A stretch of 64,000 nucleotides of DNA from Bacteroidota bacterium (GCA_020444415.1 JAHLLA010000007.1:62001-126000); one strand, 5' to 3'. Positions 26,515 to 34,689 are shown, counted from the stretch's first letter. Notes: generated by a model from the letters alone, not told the origin. A program made the numbers and translations.

Positions 26515-28647
26515 ATGTCAGAAAACGAAAAGAAAGTCAACGAAACCGCTGACAACGTTGAAAAAGAAGCTCAGGAAACTACAGAAACTCCGGAAGCTAA
26601 AAAAGAGGTAACCGAAAAAGAAGAAACTGCTAAGGTGGAAGCATCAAAAGAAGAAACTGTTGAGGAACCGGTAGCAGAAGAAACCAAAGAAGAAAAGTCT
26701 GAAGAAACACCTGAAGAAGTAGAAGCACCTGTTGCTGAAAAAGCTGCGAAGGAAGAAGTTGCTGAAGAAAAAGTTGAAGAAGTTGTTGCAGAAGCACCAA
26801 AAGAAGAAGAGAAAGAAGCTGCAGAAGAAAAATCAGAAGAAGTTGTTGCTGAAAAAACAGAAGTTAAACCTGAAGAATTTGACTGGGATGCACTCGGAAA
26901 AAAACAGGACACCTACTCTGCTGAAGAAAGAACAAAACTAGAAGACCTCTACAGCAATACATTGAGCTCAATTACCGAGCATGAAGTAATTGAAGGAACC
27001 GTTGTTGGATTCAGCAGCCGCGAGGTTGTTGTAAACATAGGTTACAAGTCGGATGGTGTTATCCCGATGAACGAATTCAGGTACAACCCTGACCTGAAAA
27101 TAGGTGATAAAGTTGAGATTTACGTAGAAAACCAGGAAGATACAAGCGGACAAATGATACTGTCTCATAAAAAGGCAAGGATTCTTAAATCGTGGGATCG
27201 TATCAATGAAGCTTTTGAAAAAGATGAAATTATCAATGGTTATGTAAAAAGCCGTACCAAAGGTGGACTTATCGTTGATGTATTCGGCATTGAAGCTTTC
27301 TTACCCGGATCACAAATTGATGTGAAACCGATCCGTGATTATGATATTTATGTGAATAAAACAATGGAATTCAAGGTGGTGAAAATCAACCACGAGTACA
27401 AAAACGTTGTTGTATCACATAAAGCATTGATCGAAGACGAATTAGAGCAGCAAAGAGCTGAGATCATCTCGAAACTTGAAAAAGGCCAGGTATTGGAAGG
27501 TATCGTTAAAAACATCACAACATACGGTGTATTTATCGACCTCGGTGGCGTTGACGGTTTGATTCACATTACTGACCTTTCATGGGGCCGTATCAATCAT
27601 CCTGAAGAAGTGGTAGAACTTGATCAGAAAATGAAAGTGGTTATTCTCGACTTCGATGATAATAAGAAACGTATCGCTCTTGGATTAAAACAACTCACAC
27701 CACATCCATGGGATTCATTGGATGCTGAATTAAAGATTGGTGATAAAGTAAAAGGAAAAGTCGTTGTGATTGCTGATTACGGTGCATTCATCGAAATTGC
27801 CCCTGGTGTTGAAGGTTTGATTCACGTATCTGAAATGTCATGGTCGCAGCATTTGAGAACTGCACAGGACTTCCTGAAGGTAGGTGATGAAGTTGAAGCT
27901 GTTATTTTAACACTCGACAGGGAAGAAAGAAGGATGTCACTCGGAATGAAACAACTCATTCCTGATCCATGGACAGATATTCGTGAGAAATACCCGATCA
28001 ATTCAAAACACCATGCAAAAGTCCGCAACTTTACCAACTTCGGTATTTTTGTTGAGATTGAAGAAGGCGTTGATGGTTTGATACATATCAGCGACCTTTC
28101 ATGGTCGAAAAAGATCAAACACCCTGCAGAATTCACGAAAATAGGTGAAGATATAGAGGTTGTAGTTCTTGATATAGACGAGGAAAATCGTCGTTTAAGT
28201 TTAGGTCATAAACAACTCGAAGAAAACCCATGGGATGTTTTCGAAACTGTATTTACTTTAGACTCAGAGCACCAGGGAACGGTCATTAACGTGAATGATA
28301 AAGGTGCTGTTGTTTCGTTGCCATATGGTGTTGAAGGATTTGTACCATCAAGACATCTTAAAAAAGAAGATGGTTCCACCATTAAAGCAGAAGAAACCGC
28401 AGATTTCAAAGTAATTGAATTCTCAAAAGACAATAAGAAGATCATACTTTCACATACCCGTTTGTTTGAAGAAGACCCACGGGAAGCTAAAGTTCGTGAA
28501 GCGGATAAAGCCAAAGATGATGCTAAAAAAGCCAAGCGTTCTGTAAAGAAAGTAAACGAGAAACTCGAGAAAACCACATTTGGCGATCTTGATGTACTTG
28601 CCGATCTGAAAACAGATATGGAAAAAGAAGAAAAGGCTAAAAAATAG
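26515..28647 (+). CDS. rpsA: 30S ribosomal protein S1
   Basis: The 710-residue protein has an acidic, low-complexity N-terminal region (about 1-125, Glu, Lys, Ala, Val, Pro repeats) followed by six S1 RNA-binding domains, for example GTVVGFSSREVVVNIG, GIVKNITTYGVFIDLGG, GKVVVIADYGAFIEIAPG and AKVRNFTNFGIFVEIEEG, and a Lys-rich tail. S1 binds mRNA at the 30S subunit. Because most Bacteroidota mRNAs lack Shine-Dalgarno sequences, S1 is expected to be important. The ATG at 26515 (MSENEKKVNE) is preferred over a TTG 39 bp earlier. The long acidic extension is unlike E. coli S1. Confidence 0.95.
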   Translation: MSENEKKVNETADNVEKEAQETTETPEAKKEVTEKEETAKVEASKEETVEEPVAEETKEEKSEETPEEVEAPVAEKAAKEEVAEEKVEEVVAEAPKEEEKEAAEEKSEEVVAEKTEVKPEEFDWDALGKKQDTYSAEERTKLEDLYSNTLSSITEHEVIEGTVVGFSSREVVVNIGYKSDGVIPMNEFRYNPDLKIGDKVEIYVENQEDTSGQMILSHKKARILKSWDRINEAFEKDEIINGYVKSRTKGGLIVDVFGIEAFLPGSQIDVKPIRDYDIYVNKTMEFKVVKINHEYKNVVVSHKALIEDELEQQRAEIISKLEKGQVLEGIVKNITTYGVFIDLGGVDGLIHITDLSWGRINHPEEVVELDQKMKVVILDFDDNKKRIALGLKQLTPHPWDSLDAELKIGDKVKGKVVVIADYGAFIEIAPGVEGLIHVSEMSWSQHLRTAQDFLKVGDEVEAVILTLDREERRMSLGMKQLIPDPWTDIREKYPINSKHHAKVRNFTNFGIFVEIEEGVDGLIHISDLSWSKKIKHPAEFTKIGEDIEVVVLDIDEENRRLSLGHKQLEENPWDVFETVFTLDSEHQGTVINVNDKGAVVSLPYGVEGFVPSRHLKKEDGSTIKAEETADFKVIEFSKDNKKIILSHTRLFEEDPREAKVREADKAKDDAKKAKRSVKKVNEKLEKTTFGDLDVLADLKTDMEKEEKAKK

Positions 28648-28672
28648 TAAATCCTTCTTTTATGATATGTTC

Positions 28673-28703
28673 AAATCCCTGCTTTACGGTGGGGATTTTT
28701 TTA
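28673..28703 (+). terminator. rpsA terminator
   Basis: The stem AAATCCC/GGGATTT with a 12-nt loop is followed by a T-rich run. It lies 25 bp after the S1 stop and just before the promoter box of the RNase Z gene. Confidence 0.75.
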
Positions 28704-28709
28704 TTTTTG
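28702..28709 (+). promoter_or_regulatory. -7 box TATTTTTG before RNase Z gene
   Basis: The box matches TAnnTTTG, abuts the rpsA terminator and ends 21 bp before the ATG at 28731. It supports that ATG over an upstream in-frame start at 28662. Confidence 0.5.
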
Positions 28710-28730
28710 AGTGTTCCAAATCCAAGTATA

Positions 28731-29651
28731 ATGACAGATTTTAAGGTGACGATCCTGGGGAATGGTTCCGCGGTGCCTACCGGCCATCAGAACCCTTCCA
28801 GTCAGATAGTAAAAATGGCAGACATGCAGTTGATGATCGATTGCGGCGAAGGAACTCAAATGCAAATGATCAAATACAGTGTCAAACACCGGAATCTCAA
28901 TCATATTTTTATCAGTCACCTGCATGGCGATCATTATTTTGGGATTTTCGGGCTTATTTCTACCTTTCATTTATTTGGCCGCGATACACCCCTGAATATA
29001 TATGCGCCTGCAGAACTGAAAGAGCTTATCGAACATCAGTTAAGGATTTCAAAGACAACTTTACGTTTTCCTTTAAATTTTCACCCACTGGAAGAGGTCG
29101 GGAATATGCCCCTATTTGTGCACAAAAATTTTACGGCAACGATTTTTCCATTGTTCCACCGGATACCCACCTGGGGAATCAAGATCAGCATGAAAGATGA
29201 GGAATTGAGAATTGACAAAGGATTCGTAGAATCTTTTAATCCTACAATAGAGCAGATACTAAAGATTAAGAAAGGGGAGGATTTTACATCAGAAAAAGGT
29301 ATTGTTTTTAAGAATGAAGAGATCACTCTTCCGCCAAAGCCTGCACTTTCGTACGCCTATTGTTCTGATACGGCTTTTAATGAAAGTTTGATCCAACACC
29401 TTAAAAATGCCAACCTGTTATATCATGAAGCCACTTTTGACAACACAATGGAAGAGATGGCCATTGACAAACAGCATTCAACTTCTGAACAGGCTGCAAG
29501 GCTCGCGAAGCAATCAAAAGTGGGCAGATTATTATTAGGACATTATTCCGCGCGATTTGAAGATTTGTCCGCACTTTTAGCGCAGGCTCAAACAATATTT
29601 CCAAATACCTTGTTGAGTGAAGAAGGAAAATCTTATGAAATCGGGAGTTAA
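28731..29651 (+). CDS. rnz: ribonuclease Z
   Basis: The 306-residue metallo-beta-lactamase-fold nuclease cuts tRNA precursors at the 3' side to expose the end for CCA. The zinc motif SHLHGDH (HxHxDH) is at about 62-68, preceded by LIDCGEGTQMQM, and later SDTAF and GHYSARF supply the remaining ligands. Length and motifs match the short bacterial RNase Z (tRNase Z-S). The encoded tRNAs in this window lack CCA, so both this enzyme and the CCA-adding enzyme (61514-62953) are needed. Confidence 0.95.
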   Translation: MTDFKVTILGNGSAVPTGHQNPSSQIVKMADMQLMIDCGEGTQMQMIKYSVKHRNLNHIFISHLHGDHYFGIFGLISTFHLFGRDTPLNIYAPAELKELIEHQLRISKTTLRFPLNFHPLEEVGNMPLFVHKNFTATIFPLFHRIPTWGIKISMKDEELRIDKGFVESFNPTIEQILKIKKGEDFTSEKGIVFKNEEITLPPKPALSYAYCSDTAFNESLIQHLKNANLLYHEATFDNTMEEMAIDKQHSTSEQAARLAKQSKVGRLLLGHYSARFEDLSALLAQAQTIFPNTLLSEEGKSYEIGS

Positions 29652-29729
29652 AATCGTGATTTTATCAAAAAGATGACAGAGAGGTTGATTGGCTTAAAAT
29701 GCGCACAGTCAGTAGATTAAGTGTAAAAT

Positions 29730-29767
29730 AAAAAACCCACCCTTTGCCAAATGGTCGTGAGGGTGGG
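29730..29767 (-). terminator. terminator, minus-strand orientation
   Basis: An 8-bp perfect stem, CCCACCCT/AGGGTGGG, has a run of T residues only when read on the minus strand, so it most likely ends transcripts coming from the sulfatase gene about 210 bp away. Confidence 0.7.
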
Positions 29768-29817
29768 CCCAATTATGAAAAACAAACAAAACAAGCGATG
29801 CAAATATAAGTAAAGGA

Positions 29818-29831
29818 TTGATATATGTCAA
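29818..29831. promoter_or_regulatory. Crp/Fnr-like palindrome TTGATATATGTCAA
   Basis: The 14-bp near-palindrome matches the general FNR-type half-site layout (TTGAT-N4-ATCAA, one change). The same motif form occurs at 6824 and 32348 in this window. Its target here is unclear because both flanking genes point towards it. Confidence 0.35.
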
Positions 29832-29977
29832 GGTTTTTTTAAGTAAAAAAAGACAATTTGTAAATCCAAAAATGATCAAATCTGTAAAATATTGATAAAT
29901 AGAGGCTTAAAAAAATCGTGATTGTTAATAAGTTTTTGTCAGTTAATTACTTGGTTTTCATTTATAATGCATTTGAA

Positions 29978-31591
29978 TTATTGATCAAAGTAATATGCAT
30001 TACCATCTTTTTTACTAAAAAAGTAAATCATCGAAGGCCAAAGCGGATGACTGTTTCTTCCAGACCATTGGTTGTGAACTTTTGATAATTCCAGTTTTAT
30101 TTTTGATTGCGTTGAACTAACATTATTATCTTCATAAGGATCCTTAGAAAGGTGGTACAATAAAGTGTCGCCCGACTCTTCATTCAGTATCAATTTCCAC
30201 TCGTTTGATCGCAGTGCTTTACTAAATCCCCTCTGCCAAAATAAATACTCATGTGGATTTCCGAGTGCAGAATCTTTAATATATGGGATCAGGTTGGTGC
30301 CGTCAATCGGTTTTTCCTGCATCAATTCGGCATGAGCAACAGCCGCTGATGTGGCGAAAACATCCAGTGAGCTCACCATTGGCTCGTACCTGATGCCTTC
30401 CTGTAAATAATTTTTCCATTTAATGATCATAGGAACTTTGAGTCCACCCTCGAAGTCTGTGGTTTTTCCACCAAAATAGGGGCCGTTATCGGTAGTGAGA
30501 TTATACTCGGCACCACCATTATCACTTAAAAAGAAAATCAATGTATTTTCTTCAAGTCCTGAATCTTCTATATGTTGAAGTAACCGGCCAATCGCATCAT
30601 CCAAACTGTTGATCATGGCGACATGTAAGCGACGCACCGGGTCTTTAATATTCATGTGCTTATTTACATAATGTTCGGGGGCCTGCAGCGGTGTATGAGG
30701 TGCGTTGTAAGAAGCCCATAAAAAGAAAGGTTCTGAGCTATGGCTATTTATAAATTCTATAGCTTCCTCCGTAATTCGATCCGTCAGGTAGTTATCTTCC
30801 TCAATCATTTCACAATTCCTGTAAATGGCATGTGGCCCGTTTCGCTGCCCTGCCCATATAAACTGGTCAGTCCAGTCGGCATCAATTTTCTGATTTATAA
30901 TGCCCGGTGAATCTTCAGGTGCGTACAGGGAGTGGCTGGCCATAAAACCATACTGTTCATCAAATCCGAATTTGCATGGGGTGTTGAAACCGGAACTACC
31001 CAAATGCCATTTTCCCATCAATCCGGTTTTATAGCCGTACTTTTTCAATAGTTCAGCTAAACTAATTTCAGTGGGTGGCAAGCCTTGTTTCTCGATGGCT
31101 TCTTCATCAGGAACCGCCGGCATCCATTTGGCAATCCACGGGTAGCTATTCATGAAATATTTAAATCCCAAATACTCCAGCCTGTTTTTCAGGTAGCGGT
31201 CGTGCATCTGAAAATGAAAACCATATCGTTGTGGATATCGTCCGGTAAAAATTGCGGCCCGCGATGGACTGCAGATAGGTGATGTAACATAGGCATTTTC
31301 GAAAATAACTCCTTCTGAACCAAGTTTTTCAATGTTGGGCGTTTCAACAGTTCCTTCTTTGTAGAGAGAAACATCGGCAACGCCAAGGTCATCAGCCGTA
31401 ATTAATAAAATATTTGGACGATTCTCATGGATGTGATCAGGCTTTTGACTCAGGTATTCTTTCTTTTTATTGATTTCTTGTTCATTGAATTCTATGGTAA
31501 ATTCAGATGATTTTAAAGGCCATAAAAGGTAGATAAAAACCAGGATTAAAAGAGAAATCAAGGATGCCGTTAATTTAAATCTCATACCCAT
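29978..31591 (-). CDS. type I sulfatase
   Basis: The 537-residue protein is a formylglycine-dependent sulfatase: an N-terminal membrane or signal segment (about 6-25), the metal site ADDLG, the activation motif CSPSRAAIFTGRYP (about 107-120), whose Cys would be converted to formylglycine, and later LMGKWHLG and FFLSDNGG. It would remove sulfate esters from a carbohydrate or aryl substrate in the periplasm. No SusCD pair or glycoside hydrolase is adjacent, and the maturase is not in this window, so the substrate cannot be inferred. The family call is firm. Confidence 0.93.
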   Translation of the reverse strand: MGMRFKLTASLISLLILVFIYLLWPLKSSEFTIEFNEQEINKKKEYLSQKPDHIHENRPNILLITADDLGVADVSLYKEGTVETPNIEKLGSEGVIFENAYVTSPICSPSRAAIFTGRYPQRYGFHFQMHDRYLKNRLEYLGFKYFMNSYPWIAKWMPAVPDEEAIEKQGLPPTEISLAELLKKYGYKTGLMGKWHLGSSGFNTPCKFGFDEQYGFMASHSLYAPEDSPGIINQKIDADWTDQFIWAGQRNGPHAIYRNCEMIEEDNYLTDRITEEAIEFINSHSSEPFFLWASYNAPHTPLQAPEHYVNKHMNIKDPVRRLHVAMINSLDDAIGRLLQHIEDSGLEENTLIFFLSDNGGAEYNLTTDNGPYFGGKTTDFEGGLKVPMIIKWKNYLQEGIRYEPMVSSLDVFATSAAVAHAELMQEKPIDGTNLIPYIKDSALGNPHEYLFWQRGFSKALRSNEWKLILNEESGDTLLYHLSKDPYEDNNVSSTQSKIKLELSKVHNQWSGRNSHPLWPSMIYFFSKKDGNAYYFDQ

Positions 31592-31687
31592 AAATAATTA
31601 AAGTGTCAAATAGGTTACCTGTTAATGTGATGCCTGGATTACAGTTTCGGGATGCGTTTGTACGGTAAAGAAATAACAGTATTGAAC

Positions 31688-32131
31688 TTAAAACGAACCC
31701 GCCACTTTTTTAATTTTTTTCCAAAGGCCTGAACCGATCATTTCATCAGCTTTGGCTAACACCCCTTTTATCTGTAAAAGCACGTCTCCATCTCCTGCCC
31801 AGTATTTTTGCACAATTTCAGGGGAAACCTGGTTAATGATTCCGTTTAAAACAAATGCAGAAAGTGCCAGGTCATCGAGGTAACCTAAAGGGCCTAAAAA
31901 TGCCTCCGGTAAAATATCCAGGGGTGAGATGAAATAGGCAATGGCCAGTATCAGCTTTGCTTTTTCATGGCTGGGCACTTCTTTATCAGTTGCCAATTTA
32001 ATTAGTAAGTAGAAGAAATCGGGCGCCAGCAGCAGGTATTCTGCCCATTTATTTTTCTTGCCGGTTTCTGTCTCAAGCCAGTTAACAATTCTCGTCCTTA
32101 ATTTTTCGTAAAAATCCAATTCCTTTTTCAT
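31688..32131 (-). CDS. DUF1232 (YkvA-like) membrane protein
   Basis: The 147-residue protein contains the DUF1232 core (about 65-110), with KLILAIAYFISPLDILPEAFLGPLGYLDDLA, of which PLDxIPD-like and GYLDDL are the family hallmark. One or two weak membrane segments surround it. The function is unknown. The ATG at 32131 (MKKELDFYEKLRTR) gives a plausible start; an ATG two codons earlier is equally possible, and a longer in-frame start at 32206 is unlikely. Confidence 0.85.
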   Translation of the reverse strand: MKKELDFYEKLRTRIVNWLETETGKKNKWAEYLLLAPDFFYLLIKLATDKEVPSHEKAKLILAIAYFISPLDILPEAFLGPLGYLDDLALSAFVLNGIINQVSPEIVQKYWAGDGDVLLQIKGVLAKADEMIGSGLWKKIKKVAGSF

Positions 32132-32347
32132 GATCATTCTATAATTTGTTGAAATAACGACCTGCTCCACGTTCTGGAACAACAAATTTAATGAAATTGA
32201 ACACAATTGTATTCGAATACCTGAAGATTTGCTGCCTGGCGAATTTTATATGCTCATTACCAGGTGATAACAGTAAGTATATTGTCAGAACATATAGGTC
32301 TTAATGTATCCATTAAGAAAAAAATTGTGAAATATTTGTTAAATAAG

Positions 32348-32378
32348 TTGACATTTGTCAAGGCTTAGTGTAATTTTG
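32348..32378 (+). promoter_or_regulatory. promoter with Crp/Fnr-like palindrome
   Basis: A TTG (-33) at 32348-32350 is spaced 20 bp from a -7 box TAATTTTG at 32371-32378. The -33 element is the left arm of TTGACATTTGTCAA (32348-32361), a perfect 6+6 inverted repeat with two central bases. This is the best such site in the window and suggests regulated transcription of the RNA that follows. Confidence 0.6.
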
Positions 32379-32383
32379 ATAAT

Positions 32384-32510
32384 CCCAAATAGCTATAATA
32401 GCTACATAACTAAAATTAACTACTATGATACTAAAGGGAATCGGCCTTTTGTGCAACAATTTTTTAGAGCATTTTACTTGTTTTACCAAATTGCACAAAA
32501 GGCTTTTTTA
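32384..32510 (+). ncRNA. candidate small RNA, about 125 nt
   Basis: The start is predicted about 6 bp after the -7 box and the end in the T-run of a strong terminator. The RNA would have a 60-nt 5' part and a 13-bp stem with a 34-nt loop (GCCTTTTGTGCAA at 32444-32456 with TTGCACAAAAGGC at 32491-32503). No conserved RNA family was recognised. A short open frame across it starts inside the promoter and runs through the hairpin, so it is not credible as protein. Evidence is structural only. Confidence 0.5.
32444..32510 (+). terminator. terminator with 13-bp stem and 34-nt loop
   Basis: A perfect 13-bp inverted repeat is followed by six T residues. The loop is long for an intrinsic terminator, so the structure may also have a binding function. 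Confidence 0.65.
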
Positions 32511-32573
32511 TTCTTATCCAATATATTAAAGAAAACGTGGTGATGAAAGTATGTACGGTGCTCTAAACTCACC

Positions 32574-32603
32574 AAAGCCTCGCAATTATTTGCGGGGCTT
32601 TTT
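32574..32603 (+). terminator. intrinsic terminator in intergenic region
   Basis: The 12-bp stem AAAGCCTCGCAA/TTGCGGGGCTTT (one G-U) with a 4-nt loop is followed by a T-run. No coding gene ends just upstream on this strand, which supports a non-coding transcript. Confidence 0.8.
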
Positions 32604-32688
32604 AGATTTACAAAGTTGATCTGTAACTTTTTAAAATAAATGACGTAAATAACACTGACTAAATTAACTTTTAGTTATCATACGGTGC

Positions 32689-32720
32689 TCCCGATTTCCC
32701 TCAGATCGGGACTTTTTTTT
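32689..32720 (+). terminator. intrinsic terminator in intergenic region
   Basis: The 7-bp stem TCCCGAT/ATCGGGA with a 9-nt loop is followed by eight T residues. Like the preceding terminator it follows the sequence ACGGTGCTC, and no coding gene precedes it. Confidence 0.75.
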
Positions 32721-32974
32721 AATCCATTCAAACGCATTCAAATAAAAAAGCCAGAAACAATAAACTGTAAAAAAATTGTCCTGGCTTAGCAATTGATGAT
32801 AAATCAGATGCATTTCCGCACCTGTAAATATCGAATTGACAACCAATTCTATAATTGGTTGATGACTCTTATACGTTGAAAACAAAAGGGGAGTTTCGGA
32901 AATATAAAAATAACACGCATATTCAGGTTTTGAATGATCAATGAATTCAGAAAATGACCTGTCGGATTTGATTC

Positions 32975-33409
32975 ATGTTTAAATTTGCATTGTCGTTAGC
33001 AAAGCCCATTATGAAGGCACTTGAAAAGGAAATAGAAGAATTTATTGTAATGAACTATTTCAGGGAAAAATATCCGCATTTCCCAAAGGGGAAGTTGGTT
33101 AGATCGGAATCGCCGGATTTTATATTGAAATTGAACCGGAAAAACTGTATTGGTATTGAACTTACCAGATTGGACTTTATTTTAAATGATGATCCTCATG
33201 ATCGGCAGTTACAACTCACCAGCTTACTTGAAAAGAAACAAGCTAAATTGCGATTGTACAAAAAAAAATTATGTCGTGCCTATTGGCTAATCATGTCCAC
33301 CGATGATATTCAATTTAAAGACATTCAGCAGCAAATGGTCAATTCTCATCTTCAGTTTGATAAAGTGTTTTTATTTAATTTATTTTCGGGGGAGATTGTA
33401 TTGCTCTAA
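32975..33409 (+). CDS. hypothetical protein, possibly nuclease-like fold
   Basis: The 144-residue protein is not of a family I can name. The pattern SESPDFILK followed after a short turn by IGIELT, then a Lys-rich helix, resembles the core of PD-(D/E)XK-like proteins, but the expected ExK is replaced by ELT, so catalysis is uncertain. An alternative start is the ATG at 33011. It is flanked by non-coding stretches with terminators and could be a lone accessory gene. Composition looks like its surroundings. Confidence 0.6.
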   Translation: MFKFALSLAKPIMKALEKEIEEFIVMNYFREKYPHFPKGKLVRSESPDFILKLNRKNCIGIELTRLDFILNDDPHDRQLQLTSLLEKKQAKLRLYKKKLCRAYWLIMSTDDIQFKDIQQQMVNSHLQFDKVFLFNLFSGEIVLL

Positions 33410-33480
33410 GCTGTCAATGTAACGCATGCAATTTTACCCACGTGTTTTTCTTGATCATACGACAGGCTCCCTGTTTTTGC

Positions 33481-33488
33481 TATCTTTG
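33481..33488 (+). promoter_or_regulatory. -7 box TATCTTTG before a terminator
   Basis: The box matches TAnnTTTG and lies 40 bp before the stem of the terminator at 33528. A TTG is present upstream but the spacing (27 bp) is too long, so the promoter is uncertain. A transcript of about 75 nt would result. Confidence 0.35.
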
Positions 33489-33527
33489 AAGTGTTCTGGC
33501 TTATATGGTAATGAGTCAGGAAGATTG

Positions 33528-33570
33528 AGCCCCGATCAATTAGTTCACCCTTTTTACCGGGGCTTTTTTG
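33528..33570 (+). terminator. terminator upstream of acyltransferase-like gene
   Basis: The 7-bp stem AGCCCCG/CGGGGCT with a 23-nt loop is followed by six T residues. It ends a short RNA or acts as an attenuator ahead of the gene at 33635. Confidence 0.65.
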
Positions 33571-33609
33571 TTAATTGCACTTCACTACTTAAACCAATTA
33601 TTATCTGGC

Positions 33610-33628
33610 TATATTTGTTGCACAACAA
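33610..33628 (+). promoter_or_regulatory. -7 box with overlapping palindrome before membrane acyltransferase-like gene
   Basis: TATATTTG (33610-33617) matches the -7 consensus and ends 17 bp before the ATG. It overlaps TTGTTGCACAACAA (33615-33628), a 6+6 inverted repeat that could be an operator. Confidence 0.4.
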
Positions 33629-33634
33629 CAAAAG

Positions 33635-34663
33635 ATGGAAAGAAACCGTACCGCAGATCTTTTAAAAGGTTTGGCTGTAATCTTCATGATCCAGGTGCAT
33701 TTGGTGGAGCTATTCGCCGCACCTGACATATATGGAAGCTGGATCGGTAAGATATCCTTGTTTATAGGGGGCCCACCGGCAGCGCCTGTTTTTATGGTGG
33801 TGATGGGCTATTATTTCGCCAGTTCAAAGCGATCTATTAAAAGTGGAATAATCCGAGGATTGAAGCTGATTCTGCTCGGTTTTATACTGAATGCGGGTTT
33901 GAACCTTCATCTTTTTATCATGATAGCTAAAGGATCAATAGTAACCAGCCCATGGCCTTACCTTTTTGGTGTTGATATTCTTTTCCTGGCAGGCTTAAGT
34001 CTCATCATCCTGACCATAGTAAAGCATTATTTCAACTTAAAATTATGGCCATATGTCATTATAATGACATTGGTTTTTTTTATTCAATTTTTTGATACTG
34101 CTGCTGATCAAACTAAGTTTTCGGCGTATTTCAAAGCTTATTTCATGGGTAATGGTATCTGGTGGTCCTATTTTCCGCTTATTCCCTGGCTGGCATATCC
34201 TGTGCTTGGATTCATCTTTAACATACTCATGCATCGGTTCGCAGACATATATCAAAAAGTTAGGCTGCACTTATTAATAATTTCCGGAATTATTACATTT
34301 GTTTTCATTGGGTACGGTTTGGATATTGCTTCTGTGCTTCCTGAATACTATCACCACGGAATCCTATTTTTTCTATATACATGCTGCTTTTTAATTTTTC
34401 TCTCGATCATTATAGAAATATTATCCAACACTAACGAAACATGGTTTAGCAAGTGGGCTGAATGGCTGGGTATCCATGTTACAGCTATTTATGTAATTCA
34501 ATGGTTGCTCATTGGTAATCTGGCGACTGTATTTTATAAAACCCGGGGGTATTTGGAACTTGTCGTTTGGTTTATTGTAGTTCTTTTAATTACATCGGTT
34601 TTTGGTTTCTTATGGGTAAGGATCAGGATGAATTTTAATGCAAAGTACTTTAACCTGATGTAA
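33635..34663 (+). CDS. membrane acyltransferase-like protein (HGSNAT/DUF1624 type)
   Basis: The 342-residue protein has about ten membrane helices and opens with RTADLLKGLAVIFMIQVHLVELF, the pattern (R-x-x-DxxKG-x-x-x-x-x-M-x-x-x-H) of membrane acyltransferases related to heparan-glucosaminide N-acetyltransferase and acyltransferase 3. The His in this motif is the likely active-site residue. It would transfer an acyl group to a sugar or lipid across the inner membrane. Substrates are unknown; nothing in the neighbourhood identifies them. Confidence 0.75.
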   Translation: MERNRTADLLKGLAVIFMIQVHLVELFAAPDIYGSWIGKISLFIGGPPAAPVFMVVMGYYFASSKRSIKSGIIRGLKLILLGFILNAGLNLHLFIMIAKGSIVTSPWPYLFGVDILFLAGLSLIILTIVKHYFNLKLWPYVIIMTLVFFIQFFDTAADQTKFSAYFKAYFMGNGIWWSYFPLIPWLAYPVLGFIFNILMHRFADIYQKVRLHLLIISGIITFVFIGYGLDIASVLPEYYHHGILFFLYTCCFLIFLSIIIEILSNTNETWFSKWAEWLGIHVTAIYVIQWLLIGNLATVFYKTRGYLELVVWFIVVLLITSVFGFLWVRIRMNFNAKYFNLM

Positions 34664-34689
34664 AGCTTAAAAAGCAGCTAATTTATATA

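Larger units (their letters stand above)
29652..29977. other. gene-free interval between RNase Z and sulfatase genes
   Basis: This 326-bp convergent intergenic stretch holds a hairpin terminator (29730-29767) and an isolated Crp/Fnr-like palindrome (29818-29831). No coding frame worth reporting was seen. Confidence 0.6.
32132..32974. other. long non-coding interval with promoters and terminators
   Basis: This stretch of about 840 bp has no convincing protein gene. It contains a full promoter overlapping a Crp/Fnr-like palindrome, three intrinsic terminators (32444-32510, 32574-32603, 32689-32720) and two copies of ACGGTGCTC at 32555 and 32682. It probably makes one or more small RNAs. Confidence 0.55.

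Noticed and set aside
26571-26912. 113-codon minus-strand frame, Ser/Phe-rich
   Set aside because: It is the antisense of the Glu/Lys-rich arm of ribosomal protein S1.
32355-32543. 62-codon plus-strand frame
   Set aside because: It starts within the promoter palindrome and runs through a terminator hairpin; a small RNA explains the region better.
32664-32885. 73-codon minus-strand frame
   Set aside because: It crosses a plus-strand terminator, has no recognisable domain and no promoter box.
33426-33665. 79-codon plus-strand frame
   Set aside because: It spans a promoter box and a terminator and ends inside the acyltransferase-like gene.
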